Source of the DNA: Cohnella panacarvi Gsoil 349
GTDB taxonomy: Bacteria; Bacillota; Bacilli; Paenibacillales; Paenibacillaceae
DNA length: 64,000 nt
NCBI RefSeq assembly: GCF_000515335.1
Contig: NZ_KI911563.1
Span: 15,735 to 79,734 of the forward strand
Direction: 5' to 3'
Positions 1 through 9,449 of this stretch are shown here, piece after piece. The notes under the pieces are model-generated. The model was not told where the DNA came from and searched no databases. It worked only from the letters and a program-made list of their open reading frames with translations. The position numbers and the translations under genes were made by a program. Position 1 is the stretch's first letter, and each line of letters starts with the position of its first letter.

Positions 1-2
1 TA

Positions 3-80
3 ATTACAAGGACTAATAATGCAAAGCGAAATTTTGATGAGATTATTCAAGAACTAGGAATAAATCCAAACGCTAAGTAA
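3..80 (+). CDS. C-terminal end of an unidentified protein (partial, 5' end outside window)
   Basis: An open frame enters from the left edge and ends with TAA at 78-80, giving a 25-residue tail that is charged and AT-rich. No domain can be named from so short a piece. The downstream sequence (about 110-141) matches what follows the immunity gene near 11.07 kb. I therefore infer that this is the end of a toxin or immunity gene from a neighbouring, related cassette. It could equally be an unrelated small gene. Confidence 0.35.
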   Translation: MTRTNNAKRNFDEIIQELGINPNAK

Positions 81-128
81 GGGTTTGGATTTCATTACAT
101 TGAATAAATGAACCTTGATTGCTATAAG

Positions 129-160
129 TGAAGTGCACCCCGCCAAGTAGACAGTGGATA
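129..160 (+). repeat. Insertion-sequence-end-like motif, left copy
   Basis: The motif TGAAGTGCACCCC followed closely by GTAGACAGT recurs, inverted and in near-identical form, at 11,094-11,159. In both places it comes just after AACCTTGAT and just after the end of a presumed toxin/immunity gene. It resembles terminal inverted repeats of IS3-family elements, but no transposase is present. It is best read as a relic of an element end. Confidence 0.5.
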
Positions 161-276
161 TACTAATATCTCGGCACTTACCGAATTTATGCGGTCGGTG
201 CTCTTTGTTAGTAAGCACTTAAAAATTTGATTAACTATCGTTTTTTTGTTAAATCAGTCATCGTTTGTCCGATAAG

Positions 277-433
277 CAGGCTGGCAAGCGATCATGAACA
301 ATTTCAAACGAAGAAGACGCCGGAGAAGATCTCGGCGTCTTTCTTGTTGAACCCGAATACGAGCGTGCTCTCCGTTAGCCCTAACCTTGTGCCGTATCCA
401 TGTTCATGCAGTTAATGGCCCATAGATGGCCGT
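277..433. repeat. Direct repeat L: duplicated VOC-gene 3' end with terminator
   Basis: This segment begins CAGGCTGGCAAGCG and runs into the last codons of the VOC gene. It is repeated with moderate divergence at 11,278-11,436, so the two copies bracket the surface/toxin block. It contains a hairpin (GACGCCG at 316-322, CGGCGTC at 333-339) that can terminate the VOC transcript on the minus strand. The right copy keeps a similar hairpin with different stem bases, which suggests the fold was conserved for a time. Confidence 0.8.
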
Positions 434-797
434 CCAAGTCCACGAAGCCCCAATGATACATGAACCCATGATACTCAGGTTCAGCGTGCAATTTCCCGCC
501 CAAGGAGATCGCGGTATTCACGATTTCATCGACCTTTTCCCGGCTCTCGAGGGCCAATGCGATCGTCATCTGCGCATACTTGCTCGTATCGACCGTTTCC
601 TTCTCCGTGAGCGTATTGAAGAATGCTTGATGGATCAGCATGACTTGAAGGTTGTCGCCGATCACGATGGCTGCCGAATCCTCGTTTTCGGGGAATTGCG
701 GGTTGAGCCCGAATCCGAGTCCGGTGAAGAACGCTTTCGATTGTGCTACGTTTTTTACAGGCAGGTTGAAGCTCGTGAATGCGGACGTTAATGCCAT
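381..797 (-). CDS. VOC (glyoxalase/bleomycin-resistance) superfamily protein
   Basis: About 138 residues, the usual size of a single-chain vicinal-oxygen-chelate protein with paired beta-alpha-beta-beta-beta modules. The N-terminal strand TSFNLPVKNVAQSKAFF is the family opening, and the C-terminal part has YHWGFVDLDGHLW, typical of the second metal-ligand strand in COG3607-type members. The second ATG was chosen because AGAGGGG lies 8 nt upstream; the first ATG would leave only 2 nt. Substrate unknown; glyoxalase, dioxygenase and antibiotic-binding roles all occur in the superfamily. Its last 17 codons are duplicated as a remnant at 11.4 kb. Confidence 0.85.
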   Translation of the reverse strand: MALTSAFTSFNLPVKNVAQSKAFFTGLGFGLNPQFPENEDSAAIVIGDNLQVMLIHQAFFNTLTEKETVDTSKYAQMTIALALESREKVDEIVNTAISLGGKLHAEPEYHGFMYHWGFVDLDGHLWAINCMNMDTAQG

Positions 798-1129
798 TAT
801 CATAACCCCTCTTCGTCAAATTAGTTTGTGTTCAATGATGTCCTCGATTATATAGACGACAGCCGCTCCTGGAATTCATCGGTCTCCTGGGTTCGGAAGC
901 CATTCACTCAACCAACAAATTACCGTTTGACAATATCCATAAATATCACATCTTGTCAAGAACTTTTCGAGGCCAATAAACGACATTTCGCGGCATGAAA
1001 ATGCTTGTTTCGAGTTTAGATATCCATTTCGCGGCTTTTAACTTACATTTCGCAGACTACCTATTCAAAGAGTGGGCAACTTTCCATATACTAGTATAAG
1101 AGTACATTGTCGAAGGAGAGTTTAATCCA
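798..1129. repeat. Intergenic region with three CATTTCGCRG direct repeats
   Basis: The 330-bp gap between the divergent VOC gene and the stalk-domain gene holds three copies of CATTTCGC(G/A)G, at 984, 1025 and 1046. They are set in AT-rich sequence and have unequal spacing (41 and 21 nt). They may be degenerate copies of a dispersed intergenic repeat or binding sites for a regulator of the downstream operon. I see no convincing promoter that can be assigned without mapping. Confidence 0.5.
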
Positions 1130-2278
1130 ATGTTTAAAAAATCAACTTTATCAACAGCTCTAGCAATCGTCGTATTGGGAAGTATTTTATCGAATTCCGT
1201 ATCCGCAGAACCAGGTAAAGATCTGCAAATGATTCCCGTGATCGTCAACGGCCTGAAAGTAAAGTTCCCTGACACCGAGCCGTATATCAATACGGACGGG
1301 CGTACAATGGTTCCCGTTCGATTCGTCAGCGAGAAGTTGGGGGCCGAGGTGAAATGGGAGGTTGACACGCAAACAGCCGTCATCGACTTCAAGGGTAAAA
1401 TCATTCGCATGCCTGTCGGTTCCAATTTAGTTACAGTAGATGGTCAAACCCAAGAACTGGATACGGCTGCAGAGTTCCAAGATGGGCGCACGATGGTACC
1501 GCTCCGTTTCGTGAGCGAAGTGCTCGGCTCCAATGTCGAGTGGGATGAACCTGCTCATTCCGTTCGCGTTACGGATGCGGAGTATCAAGCAAAAGTTGAC
1601 TCCGGCGAGGTTAAGCTGGATCCATGGGGACGGGAGTATAAAGGAGAAGATTATAAATATGTAGTGACTGACCTTGAGGCTGATGGGTTCTATGAATTCA
1701 ACCCTGGCCATAATTCGGAGTTTCTTAAGAGTCATTTGGATCGCATTAGATACGAAGAAATTTCGGATATACTTAGCGCAAAGATTCGCAGTTATTACGA
1801 AGTAGCGCTGAATATCGACTATCGCACGATCAGTGCAGAGAAGCTGACTAATGCGTTCATGAATAGTGCTTCTACAATAATCGCTAAGAATCGCCACAAT
1901 AGGTATGAATATGAAGAGTACATTAAGGAATATGTGGCATGGGTCAAACAGAACAAAGTGATTGCTAAGGGTTATGCTGATCCTGAATCGTTTACTACGT
2001 TCACTCTCGGTAATATTTCTCATATCCCTACTCATTTTAAGTTCATGGTTATCTCCGCTGACGATACTTCTAAAGCTTTTATGGATGGATGGCAGAATCC
2101 AGAAGCGATCAAAATTCAGAAAGGTGTATGGTATGACGGGTATTCTATGGTACACATGGACACGAACATCATAAATGTAATATGGGGTCCTGACCAAGGA
2201 CTACGCCGCCTGACAAACATATCTTTTACAGGGGATTCCTTCTCGCGAGATTATAAGTCTATCGACTCCGCAAAGTAA
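1130..2278 (+). CDS. Secreted protein with two copper-amine-oxidase-N (stalk) domains
   Basis: 382 residues. A signal peptide (roughly residues 1-26, ending SVSA) is followed by two tandem stalk-type repeats, about residues 37-85 and 90-145, each with the hallmark GRTMVP(V/L)RFVSE. In Paenibacillaceae this domain is a non-enzymatic, cell-surface module found in many exported proteins. The remaining 230 residues are unlike anything I recognise; they are Tyr/Asn/Asp-rich and could be a receptor or structural domain. AAGGAGAG lies 9 nt before the ATG. Only 12 nt separate it from the next gene, so it likely leads an operon with the giant secreted protein. Confidence 0.85.
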   Translation: MFKKSTLSTALAIVVLGSILSNSVSAEPGKDLQMIPVIVNGLKVKFPDTEPYINTDGRTMVPVRFVSEKLGAEVKWEVDTQTAVIDFKGKIIRMPVGSNLVTVDGQTQELDTAAEFQDGRTMVPLRFVSEVLGSNVEWDEPAHSVRVTDAEYQAKVDSGEVKLDPWGREYKGEDYKYVVTDLEADGFYEFNPGHNSEFLKSHLDRIRYEEISDILSAKIRSYYEVALNIDYRTISAEKLTNAFMNSASTIIAKNRHNRYEYEEYIKEYVAWVKQNKVIAKGYADPESFTTFTLGNISHIPTHFKFMVISADDTSKAFMDGWQNPEAIKIQKGVWYDGYSMVHMDTNIINVIWGPDQGLRRLTNISFTGDSFSRDYKSIDSAK

Positions 2279-2290
2279 GGGGGGATTAGG

Positions 2291-5200
2291 GTGAGCAGAC
2301 TAAGAATAATCTTGATGGCATTATTAGTGTTAATCAGCAGCCTTCCGTTATTCCCATCTGGAAAAGTAGAAGCTGCTGAATCTGATACGATTGCTAAAAA
2401 ATACTCCTATCCCACCGGGGCATGGTTCGAGGACGGGAAATTAATCTTCGTCACTAAGAATAAGAAAGCATCTTCTTCAATAAGATACGGGACGAAAGCC
2501 TTTGTTATACGGCTAGATGAAACGTGTACAGATAAAAAGTCTATCAAAAAGGATACTCTAGGAGCGGAGTGTACTCCGCTCTCTGGAGATAAAGATAAAG
2601 ACTATATCCGTATAGATCTGTACAAGAACAATGATTTTGATAAATCTATGTGGGAAGAGCCTGAAGATACAGGGGATTGTGATTATTTACATGACTACCT
2701 AGCAGAAAAGGGGATAAACCTGACTGCGAAAGAATTATGGTCTATGAATGAATGTGAGCAGGTCGAATACGGATCGAGCGCGTCCGAATCGGTTCTTGTG
2801 GCGAAATTTGAAACAAACAAGGAAGCTTTCACAAATGAGTTGGTGAAGCGTGAGAAGTTTGAGAACATCAGAGATGGAGCAACGGTTTTCTTGAACACGA
2901 TTTTCCTTATCAAGGAAGGGAACAATACTTTATATGACCCTGAGAAAAAAACGCTGAGCGAGATTCGGAATGCGAGGTCTTGGGCCAATAAAACGTATTT
3001 CCGGGCTTATTACGATGTAAATCTTGAATACAAGGGATCATTCCCGATCATTCAGAAGTTCGTTAAAGAGTCAAATCAAAATGAGACGATTAAAACAGAC
3101 GTCCAAATTAAAAGCAAGTACGGACCGGAGGATGATGACGGTTATGGTCAGTATTTGTGGCCGGCTTGGAAATATGATGAGTCAATGACCTTAACTGGGA
3201 AACCAATTGAGTTCGAACCGACGATTAAGGGAAAAGACGGTTTAACGTATTTCCTCAAGTGTTCGTATGTAACACGAATATCGGAAGACCCTGAGGAAAG
3301 TAATTGTTCGAAAGAGACGGATGAGCCCGACTGGGTCAGAAATTCCTCTACTACGATACGGAAACCTCCCGTACCTATTAAGGGTGTGTACGTAATTGGC
3401 GTCTACACGCTTGATCCGACCTGCGATTGCTTCACCACAGCAACAATACCTAATAAGGATAAGTTAGAAGGCGAAGTGCCGGCAGACAATACGAAGATCG
3501 GTCAGAAAATAACGATGCAAGTCGATCTTCAACAGACCGATCAGATGAGTATAGAGAATTGGGAGAAGTGGGTGGTCGGCAAATCGAACTTCAAGATTCA
3601 GATAAGAACTTATCGGAACGACAACTATGAATTATCCGGATTGAACAATACGGGAGCTGCCGCGATCTGGTCGACGAACAGCAATTTCACTCCTGATCTT
3701 GATACGACGACTCCCTGGAATCAAGCGAAAGCAATATCCGTAACGAAGAATGATTTACTATCCCTGCTCAAAGGAAATTCAGGAAGCAAAGTTCTTTACT
3801 ATGACGACTTGACGAACTATCCGATCCCTGAAGGAGGAAGGGTAAGCTTCCGTTATAATGCGGATGTAAGAATCTGGGCGACGGATCAGTCCGGAACGAC
3901 AGTGAGTAAACTGTGCAGTCGTCCGAAGGAATCGACTATTCTGACATGGTTCAGACCTGAACCGGGGGAATTTGGAGACTTCTCCAGCGTACCTAAAGTT
4001 TATTCGGAGATCAAAGAAGGTTCGCCTCAGCCTTCGGGAACCGGCTCGAACGAAACGTTCGATGCGATGTCCGGCACGCCGACGACGAGAAGTCTGTATT
4101 TCGCGTCCGGCGGCTCGGAGTTCATCGTGGACGTTCAGGTGGAGTATGTTCCTAAAGTAACTCAAACCCGGTCGTATAAATCGGAATTTATTTCCGTGCC
4201 GAACGGATGGGCAATGGAGCAAAAGCCGGGAGGATGGCAGAATGACTCCCCGCCGTCAAAGCCTGAGGCCAGAGTGAAGATTGATGCTTGCGGCGCGCCT
4301 TATACGGAGAACGTCACGCTCGAACCGGGATCTTATATCAAAGGCACTGATAGTGAAGGCAACCCCATCGAGGGCCAGAAATATCGTTGGATACAGCAGG
4401 GCTACCCTTCTACCAAAGTCGGAGGGTACACCGACACTTGGACGCAAACGGTAACGTTCGATTATATGAAGATCAACAAAGCCGTTGTTTGGAAGATCGA
4501 AAGATCCAAAGTCGATGGAATGGCTACTCTCGTCGGGACTAACGATATAACCGCATCGATCACTCAAGGAGATCCTACTTTCTTCTATAACAGAGCAGCC
4601 TCCGATACGAGTGCCGCCGGACGGCTCCGCTACTCCGTAGAGACGGATCAACATGACAGCGTCTATTGGAGCGAAGGAGAGTCCGATAATTGCCTGACTA
4701 ACTCTAAGGACAGCGGACCTAAGAAAGAACAGGCCAAGTTCACGGAACGCCGTAATATTACCGGCAACGTTACGGCCATCTCCGACTTTTTGATCCTGCA
4801 GACCTCCTCAGGAGACCAGTCAGTCATGTACTTCGAGAAGCCGTCGAATACGGCTAAGGTGACGGAGCAGTTGGACGTACCGATAACAGACTTCGATACG
4901 ATGTGGACGAACAATCCCTTATCGGCAGCGAAGTGGGACAAGGCTGCCACGATCAAGATCGGTTCGTACAACGGTAGCTTCTCGACCCCGACCGCCAAGT
5001 ATTCCGGAGGATCGACGGGTACGGTTGCCACGATATTCGACTCGAAGCCTGCAGGCAAGAACAGAACGCCACGACCTTCGCCTTATATGAGACTTATGGC
5101 TACGAACCTTGATGTTCCGGATACGTTGTCGAACGGTCTGTACATGACCGGAACATCTACCGTGTTCTATAGGAACGTCCTTAACGACAATCCGAAAAAC

Positions 5201-8200
5201 AAACCTACGGCGTATCCTGTTCAAAGCGACGCAACGTACGGAGGAACCGGTCTGACCTTCACGTCGCCTTATTCGCCCATTCACTCGAAGGTGAACGATG
5301 TTGTCATCCATGACCCTGTATCCGTCCAACACGCGACGGTCATATCGTTGCCGAGCAGTCTGGATCAACGTACGACGCCGGGAGGAGGCAATAAGCAGGA
5401 AGGTATGGCGGAGTACGAGAGAGTGCTCGATCCTAACTATAGGCAGAACATCATCCCTAACCCGGACGCGGAGATCATTAACGTCGATGGTACCGTCGCC
5501 GGGTGGAACAAGTGGGTTGCGAAGGGCAGCGCTTCGAATATCGCTTTCACGAGCAGAACCGGGGATACATGGGTGATCGGTCCTGGGGTCCATACTTTCG
5601 AGATCAACTCCGTAGCCGTCTCTGGAACGAATGGCGGTTATTGGAAGGACATTCCGGTTAAGCCGAACACGGTGTACAAGTTCGAAGGCGATATAAGCTG
5701 TCACAGATGCGAAGGATATTTCGCGCTCGACTTCTATGATGCTGGTCATCAATATGCAGGTGTCAGCGCAGGTTCGACCGACAAAGTCGTGAACACGGGA
5801 ACGGTAACTCGCAAGTCGTTCACGATGACCTCTCCGTCCAATGCCGCGTACCTTCGGATCCATATGGTCAAAGGCGACAATAAGGATACGTCTCACGGTA
5901 GAGACCATCTATTCGCGGATAACTTATCCTTGAAGAACATGAGCTTGCAGGAATTCGTGGCCGTCGATTCCGTCGAAGTAACGCAAGTCGTGCCTAACCC
6001 CGACTATGTGGCTCCGCAGTCCGGTTCTACGGAGACGTTCAATTTCACGGGTTCGACCCAGTACTTCACAGCCCCAAGAGACGGGACGTATACATTGGAA
6101 GTGTGGGGAGCTCAAGGCGGATATTCCAATGGAGGTAAAGGCGGCTATTCGAAAGGCAGCATAAATCTTGTCGCCGGACAAAAGATCGCGGTCGAAGTAG
6201 GCGGCACAAACTCCTATAACGGCGGCGGTGTTTCGAGCGGTAACGGTTCGGGAACCATTACCGGCGGTGGAGCGACCGATATTAGGACTGGCAGTTATTC
6301 TTTGTCCGAAAGGATCATCGTAGCTGGCGGCGGAGGCGGAGGCGGTGACGCTTCAGGCGGATCCGGCAATAACAGCGCCGCTAGCTATTCTCTCGGGTCC
6401 GGGCAGTCTTATTCGCACGGATGCTCGAACAACGTAGGTCCTGGCGGTGGAGGGTACTACGGCGGATACTCGAGTACGGACGGGTCCAGTGCTTCTAGCC
6501 AAGGCGGTTCAGGTTACATAGGCGGAGTAGTTGGGGGAATTATGCAAGCGGGGATTCGATCGGGCAACGGAATGGCTGTCATTACTTTGCCGCCGGTAGA
6601 AGAAGTAGGTATTCCTACGAAAGTCATTACGACTACGGCCGGCGGCTCCGACACTTCGCCTCCTTCCGACGCTTACATTCTGAAGGCTGTAACCGTCAAT
6701 CCGAATACTCCGGCGGGCGGGTACACACCGGGCAACTTCGTACTTCTCGATTACGGGTTCCAGCTTTATTTTCCGAATACGGGAGACTTCTTCGGTAACG
6801 GTCAATGGGGTTGGGCGCAAACGACCGAGATCAGAGGCAAAGGCTTCACGGACGGAATGGACACTACGGAATGGACCAAAGCGAAGTATGTCAAGTTCGA
6901 CTTTAACGTGATCTATAACAACACGATGTACAAAGCGAATGAATGGATCCAACTCCCTGTTACGAGCCCTGGATATCTGTACGATTTCTATGTGCCGCTG
7001 GCTAACCGAGAGAAGATTAGCGCTATGGTCGAATGGAAGAGCATAGCCATCAATTCACAGATCGAAGACGGGGATACGCCTACGAACAAGGTAAGGTATA
7101 ACGCTCAGAGACCTTATGCGGCCAAGCATAGCACGAACAAGAAGTACCAAGTCGATGTAGTAGGCAGGATCGGGAACATGGTCATTGAAGACACCGGGGA
7201 CTTTAGATTCTCGAACCTGTTCAAGCAGCCGATTGATTCGACACAGTGGCTGGTTCCGAAAGTCGTGCCTCAAGTCAATCCGAATGTACAGCGATGGATC
7301 ATCGGAGATACGGTGAACATTAGAGGGGAGCCGGTATCGGCAGGCACGAGGTTCCTGAATACTTGGGGAATGCTAGGCCACTTAGAGCAGAATCCGATCG
7401 CGTTCCCGTTGTCTCCGGAGAAGAATAGCATCCCGGCGCTCAGGAACCAGCCTCTAAGATTCGGGTACGAAGTTCTCTCCGACATTCAGACGATCGGCAA
7501 CTATTACAGCAACATGCAGATTACGCCTTACTTCTATCATGTGAATTTGCAGAACGGCGGTATTACTCCTGTAGATGTATACATGAACGTTGACGGGATG
7601 TACAAGCTGATCAACAAGAATGACGGTGGCCAATCCGCGCCGGACTATGCAAATCCGGTTCGATTGGATTGGGAGGCGCAAGATAAACGCCGGAATGTTA
7701 CGACTAACGAAAGCGATATGACTTCGACGATCGCGGCGTTATTCGCACAGACCGGAGGCGATTCCGCAGTAGGAAAAGCCGCCGAGCCTTCCGGCAGCTA
7801 TATGTACGGAACTTCTCAGTTATTAGAGCTCACAGGCCGCAATCGCACGTACATCGGTCGAGACGCGACAAACGGACTCAATAAGAATCCTGGCAATCGG
7901 CTAGCTATGCTCGAATACGGAATGCAAGCTCAAAGATGGCACTTCTCATACGTCCTGCCGTCGTCGGCAGTAGTCGTAAGGAAAAACCAGATGCCGACTC
8001 AAGCCAATATTAAGGCTCTTCGGAATAACACCGGAGTAATCGTCCTGGCGGCGGATATCAAGGCAGTCGGCGATACTTACACGCTGCAATACAAGGGATC
8101 GGGTAACGGGAGTCTGAACGTAGCAGGAGTCTCATGGCCTTTGACCGGTATTCCGCATCCCGTGATCGCCGTATACTCTGCATCCAAATCGTCTGCCGAC

Positions 8201-8227
8201 GATCTTAAAGTTTCAGGTACCCACTAG
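2291..8227 (+). CDS. Giant secreted multidomain protein (1,978 aa) with Gly-rich and carbohydrate-binding-like modules
   Basis: Starts at GTG behind AAGGGGGG. A signal peptide (about residues 1-29, ending VEAA) precedes a long extracellular chain. Visible parts: an N-terminal region with several Cys pairs; a region near residues 1055-1220 opening NIIPNPDAEIINVDG and followed by W and aromatic strands, like a jelly-roll carbohydrate-binding domain; a segment at about 1250-1433 that is extremely Gly-rich (AGGGGGGGDASGGSG), like the Gly-rich domains of bacterial and metazoan surface proteins; and a C-terminal beta-rich region. The overall look recalls the DUF5704-type proteins of Paenibacillus/Bacillus, but I cannot verify that. 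No catalytic motif recognised. Probably a surface or matrix protein. Confidence 0.8.
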   Translation: MSRLRIILMALLVLISSLPLFPSGKVEAAESDTIAKKYSYPTGAWFEDGKLIFVTKNKKASSSIRYGTKAFVIRLDETCTDKKSIKKDTLGAECTPLSGDKDKDYIRIDLYKNNDFDKSMWEEPEDTGDCDYLHDYLAEKGINLTAKELWSMNECEQVEYGSSASESVLVAKFETNKEAFTNELVKREKFENIRDGATVFLNTIFLIKEGNNTLYDPEKKTLSEIRNARSWANKTYFRAYYDVNLEYKGSFPIIQKFVKESNQNETIKTDVQIKSKYGPEDDDGYGQYLWPAWKYDESMTLTGKPIEFEPTIKGKDGLTYFLKCSYVTRISEDPEESNCSKETDEPDWVRNSSTTIRKPPVPIKGVYVIGVYTLDPTCDCFTTATIPNKDKLEGEVPADNTKIGQKITMQVDLQQTDQMSIENWEKWVVGKSNFKIQIRTYRNDNYELSGLNNTGAAAIWSTNSNFTPDLDTTTPWNQAKAISVTKNDLLSLLKGNSGSKVLYYDDLTNYPIPEGGRVSFRYNADVRIWATDQSGTTVSKLCSRPKESTILTWFRPEPGEFGDFSSVPKVYSEIKEGSPQPSGTGSNETFDAMSGTPTTRSLYFASGGSEFIVDVQVEYVPKVTQTRSYKSEFISVPNGWAMEQKPGGWQNDSPPSKPEARVKIDACGAPYTENVTLEPGSYIKGTDSEGNPIEGQKYRWIQQGYPSTKVGGYTDTWTQTVTFDYMKINKAVVWKIERSKVDGMATLVGTNDITASITQGDPTFFYNRAASDTSAAGRLRYSVETDQHDSVYWSEGESDNCLTNSKDSGPKKEQAKFTERRNITGNVTAISDFLILQTSSGDQSVMYFEKPSNTAKVTEQLDVPITDFDTMWTNNPLSAAKWDKAATIKIGSYNGSFSTPTAKYSGGSTGTVATIFDSKPAGKNRTPRPSPYMRLMATNLDVPDTLSNGLYMTGTSTVFYRNVLNDNPKNKPTAYPVQSDATYGGTGLTFTSPYSPIHSKVNDVVIHDPVSVQHATVISLPSSLDQRTTPGGGNKQEGMAEYERVLDPNYRQNIIPNPDAEIINVDGTVAGWNKWVAKGSASNIAFTSRTGDTWVIGPGVHTFEINSVAVSGTNGGYWKDIPVKPNTVYKFEGDISCHRCEGYFALDFYDAGHQYAGVSAGSTDKVVNTGTVTRKSFTMTSPSNAAYLRIHMVKGDNKDTSHGRDHLFADNLSLKNMSLQEFVAVDSVEVTQVVPNPDYVAPQSGSTETFNFTGSTQYFTAPRDGTYTLEVWGAQGGYSNGGKGGYSKGSINLVAGQKIAVEVGGTNSYNGGGVSSGNGSGTITGGGATDIRTGSYSLSERIIVAGGGGGGGDASGGSGNNSAASYSLGSGQSYSHGCSNNVGPGGGGYYGGYSSTDGSSASSQGGSGYIGGVVGGIMQAGIRSGNGMAVITLPPVEEVGIPTKVITTTAGGSDTSPPSDAYILKAVTVNPNTPAGGYTPGNFVLLDYGFQLYFPNTGDFFGNGQWGWAQTTEIRGKGFTDGMDTTEWTKAKYVKFDFNVIYNNTMYKANEWIQLPVTSPGYLYDFYVPLANREKISAMVEWKSIAINSQIEDGDTPTNKVRYNAQRPYAAKHSTNKKYQVDVVGRIGNMVIEDTGDFRFSNLFKQPIDSTQWLVPKVVPQVNPNVQRWIIGDTVNIRGEPVSAGTRFLNTWGMLGHLEQNPIAFPLSPEKNSIPALRNQPLRFGYEVLSDIQTIGNYYSNMQITPYFYHVNLQNGGITPVDVYMNVDGMYKLINKNDGGQSAPDYANPVRLDWEAQDKRRNVTTNESDMTSTIAALFAQTGGDSAVGKAAEPSGSYMYGTSQLLELTGRNRTYIGRDATNGLNKNPGNRLAMLEYGMQAQRWHFSYVLPSSAVVVRKNQMPTQANIKALRNNTGVIVLAADIKAVGDTYTLQYKGSGNGSLNVAGVSWPLTGIPHPVIAVYSASKSSADDLKVSGTH

Positions 8228-8235
8228 AGAAGAGA

Positions 8236-8251
8236 GGGGGTTCCGGCCCCC
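8236..8251 (+). other. Intra-operon hairpin between the giant protein and SLH genes
   Basis: GGGGG-TTCCGG-CCCCC can form a short GC-rich stem 8 nt after the stop codon and upstream of the SLH gene's ribosome site. There is no following T-run, so it is more likely an mRNA-stabilising or partial attenuating hairpin than a full terminator. Confidence 0.35.
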
Positions 8252-8278
8252 TTCATTCACAGAAGGAAGTGTAGTCGT

Positions 8279-9385
8279 ATGAAAATAATCCAATTCATTA
8301 CGATGCTTGCGCTCCTGGCATTGCTCCTCGCTTCGTCGGCTCCATTCGCGGGTGCGGCAACGAAAGCCGTTCACATCCCCCAGAACAGCTCCAATAATGC
8401 GGAAGAGCTGGCGAAGCAGGAAGAGGAGAAGCAATCTAACGATCGGTATCCGGATGTGGAATATATTCCTGTTCCTGCAGCGGTGGATACTTCCAACAAG
8501 GCGGTTTCTGCTTGGGCGAAAGAGGATGTCGATTGGATGGTCATCAACGGAATTGTCCCCGAGCGGCTTCAGTTCAATTACAAAAGTTATATCGATCGGG
8601 AAGAATTCGCGTCGTTAACCGTATCGGTATTGGATTTTATGAGCAAAGGGAGAACGAGACTTATTCAAACCGCTCTGGATCATCACTTCGAGGATACCGA
8701 CAGTATCGACGTAACCAAAGCGTATAGCTTCGGCATCGTCAACGGAGTTAGTCCGACGAAATTTAAACCTAAGAACAACATCAGCCGACAAGAGGCTGCC
8801 ATGATGATGTCCAACCTGCTCCAGAGCATCCAGACAGCGAATCTATCGACGGAAGATTACCCCTATTCAGATCGCAAATCCATTGCTCAATGGGCGCTTG
8901 ACGCGGTCGATATGACAAGCAATCTGAAGTTATTCCAAGGTACGACTCAAGGGTTCAAACCCCAAGACAACTACACCCGGGAGCAAGCCATCGCCGTGAT
9001 GCGGCGCTTGCTGCAGTTCCATGGCTCTGCCGGCGAAGTATCACTTAGAGGAAAAGTACTCGTGAGCCTAGACGCCCTAGGAACGGAAGAAGACGCTAAA
9101 TCGAATAAAGCCCGTCCGGTTTCAGTAGTGGCGGGAGCTTCGAACGTCAGATTTACATGGACCGAGATGACGCCGGATTCGAGCCGACTCTTAGATAGGC
9201 TTGTAATGGACCTGTCAGGACACGAAGGCCATCACCACGAAGATACGGGCGTTCTATCTTTTACGCCGGAGGTCGTCAATTCCCTGAAGTCCGGCACCGG
9301 TTCTGTTCGCATCCAAACCTACACATTGAATACGGGAGCATCTAAGAAGGCGGACGAAGGCTTCATCTTGAAAGTAACGTGGTAA
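8279..9385 (+). CDS. SLH-domain cell-wall-anchored protein
   Basis: 368 residues. A signal peptide (about 1-24, ending AGAA) is followed by three S-layer-homology repeats. The first is near residues 75-120 (WAKEDVDWMVINGIV, YKSYIDREEFASL). The second is near 135-185 (AYSFGIVNGVSPTKFKP, ISRQEAAMMM). The third is near 195-250 (SDRKSIAQWALDAVDM, YTREQAIAVM). SLH triplets bind pyruvylated secondary wall polymers, so this protein could fix the neighbouring exported proteins to the wall. The C-terminal 110 residues are beta-like with a HEGHHHED stretch. It follows the giant protein by 51 nt. Confidence 0.88.
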   Translation: MKIIQFITMLALLALLLASSAPFAGAATKAVHIPQNSSNNAEELAKQEEEKQSNDRYPDVEYIPVPAAVDTSNKAVSAWAKEDVDWMVINGIVPERLQFNYKSYIDREEFASLTVSVLDFMSKGRTRLIQTALDHHFEDTDSIDVTKAYSFGIVNGVSPTKFKPKNNISRQEAAMMMSNLLQSIQTANLSTEDYPYSDRKSIAQWALDAVDMTSNLKLFQGTTQGFKPQDNYTREQAIAVMRRLLQFHGSAGEVSLRGKVLVSLDALGTEEDAKSNKARPVSVVAGASNVRFTWTEMTPDSSRLLDRLVMDLSGHEGHHHEDTGVLSFTPEVVNSLKSGTGSVRIQTYTLNTGASKKADEGFILKVTW

Positions 9386-9449
9386 CTATGGGGCTTCTCT
9401 TTGGGGAGTCCTTCAATGCATACCTAACCTAAAGGAAGGAGGGGTGGGC

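Noticed and set aside
227-415. 62-codon plus-strand open frame
   Set aside because: It covers the VOC terminator and the repeated segment, has no ribosome site, and is not kept in the second repeat copy.
4919-5908. 329-codon minus-strand open frame inside the giant secreted gene
   Set aside because: Arg-rich shadow frame of a well-supported gene with signal peptide and domain structure.
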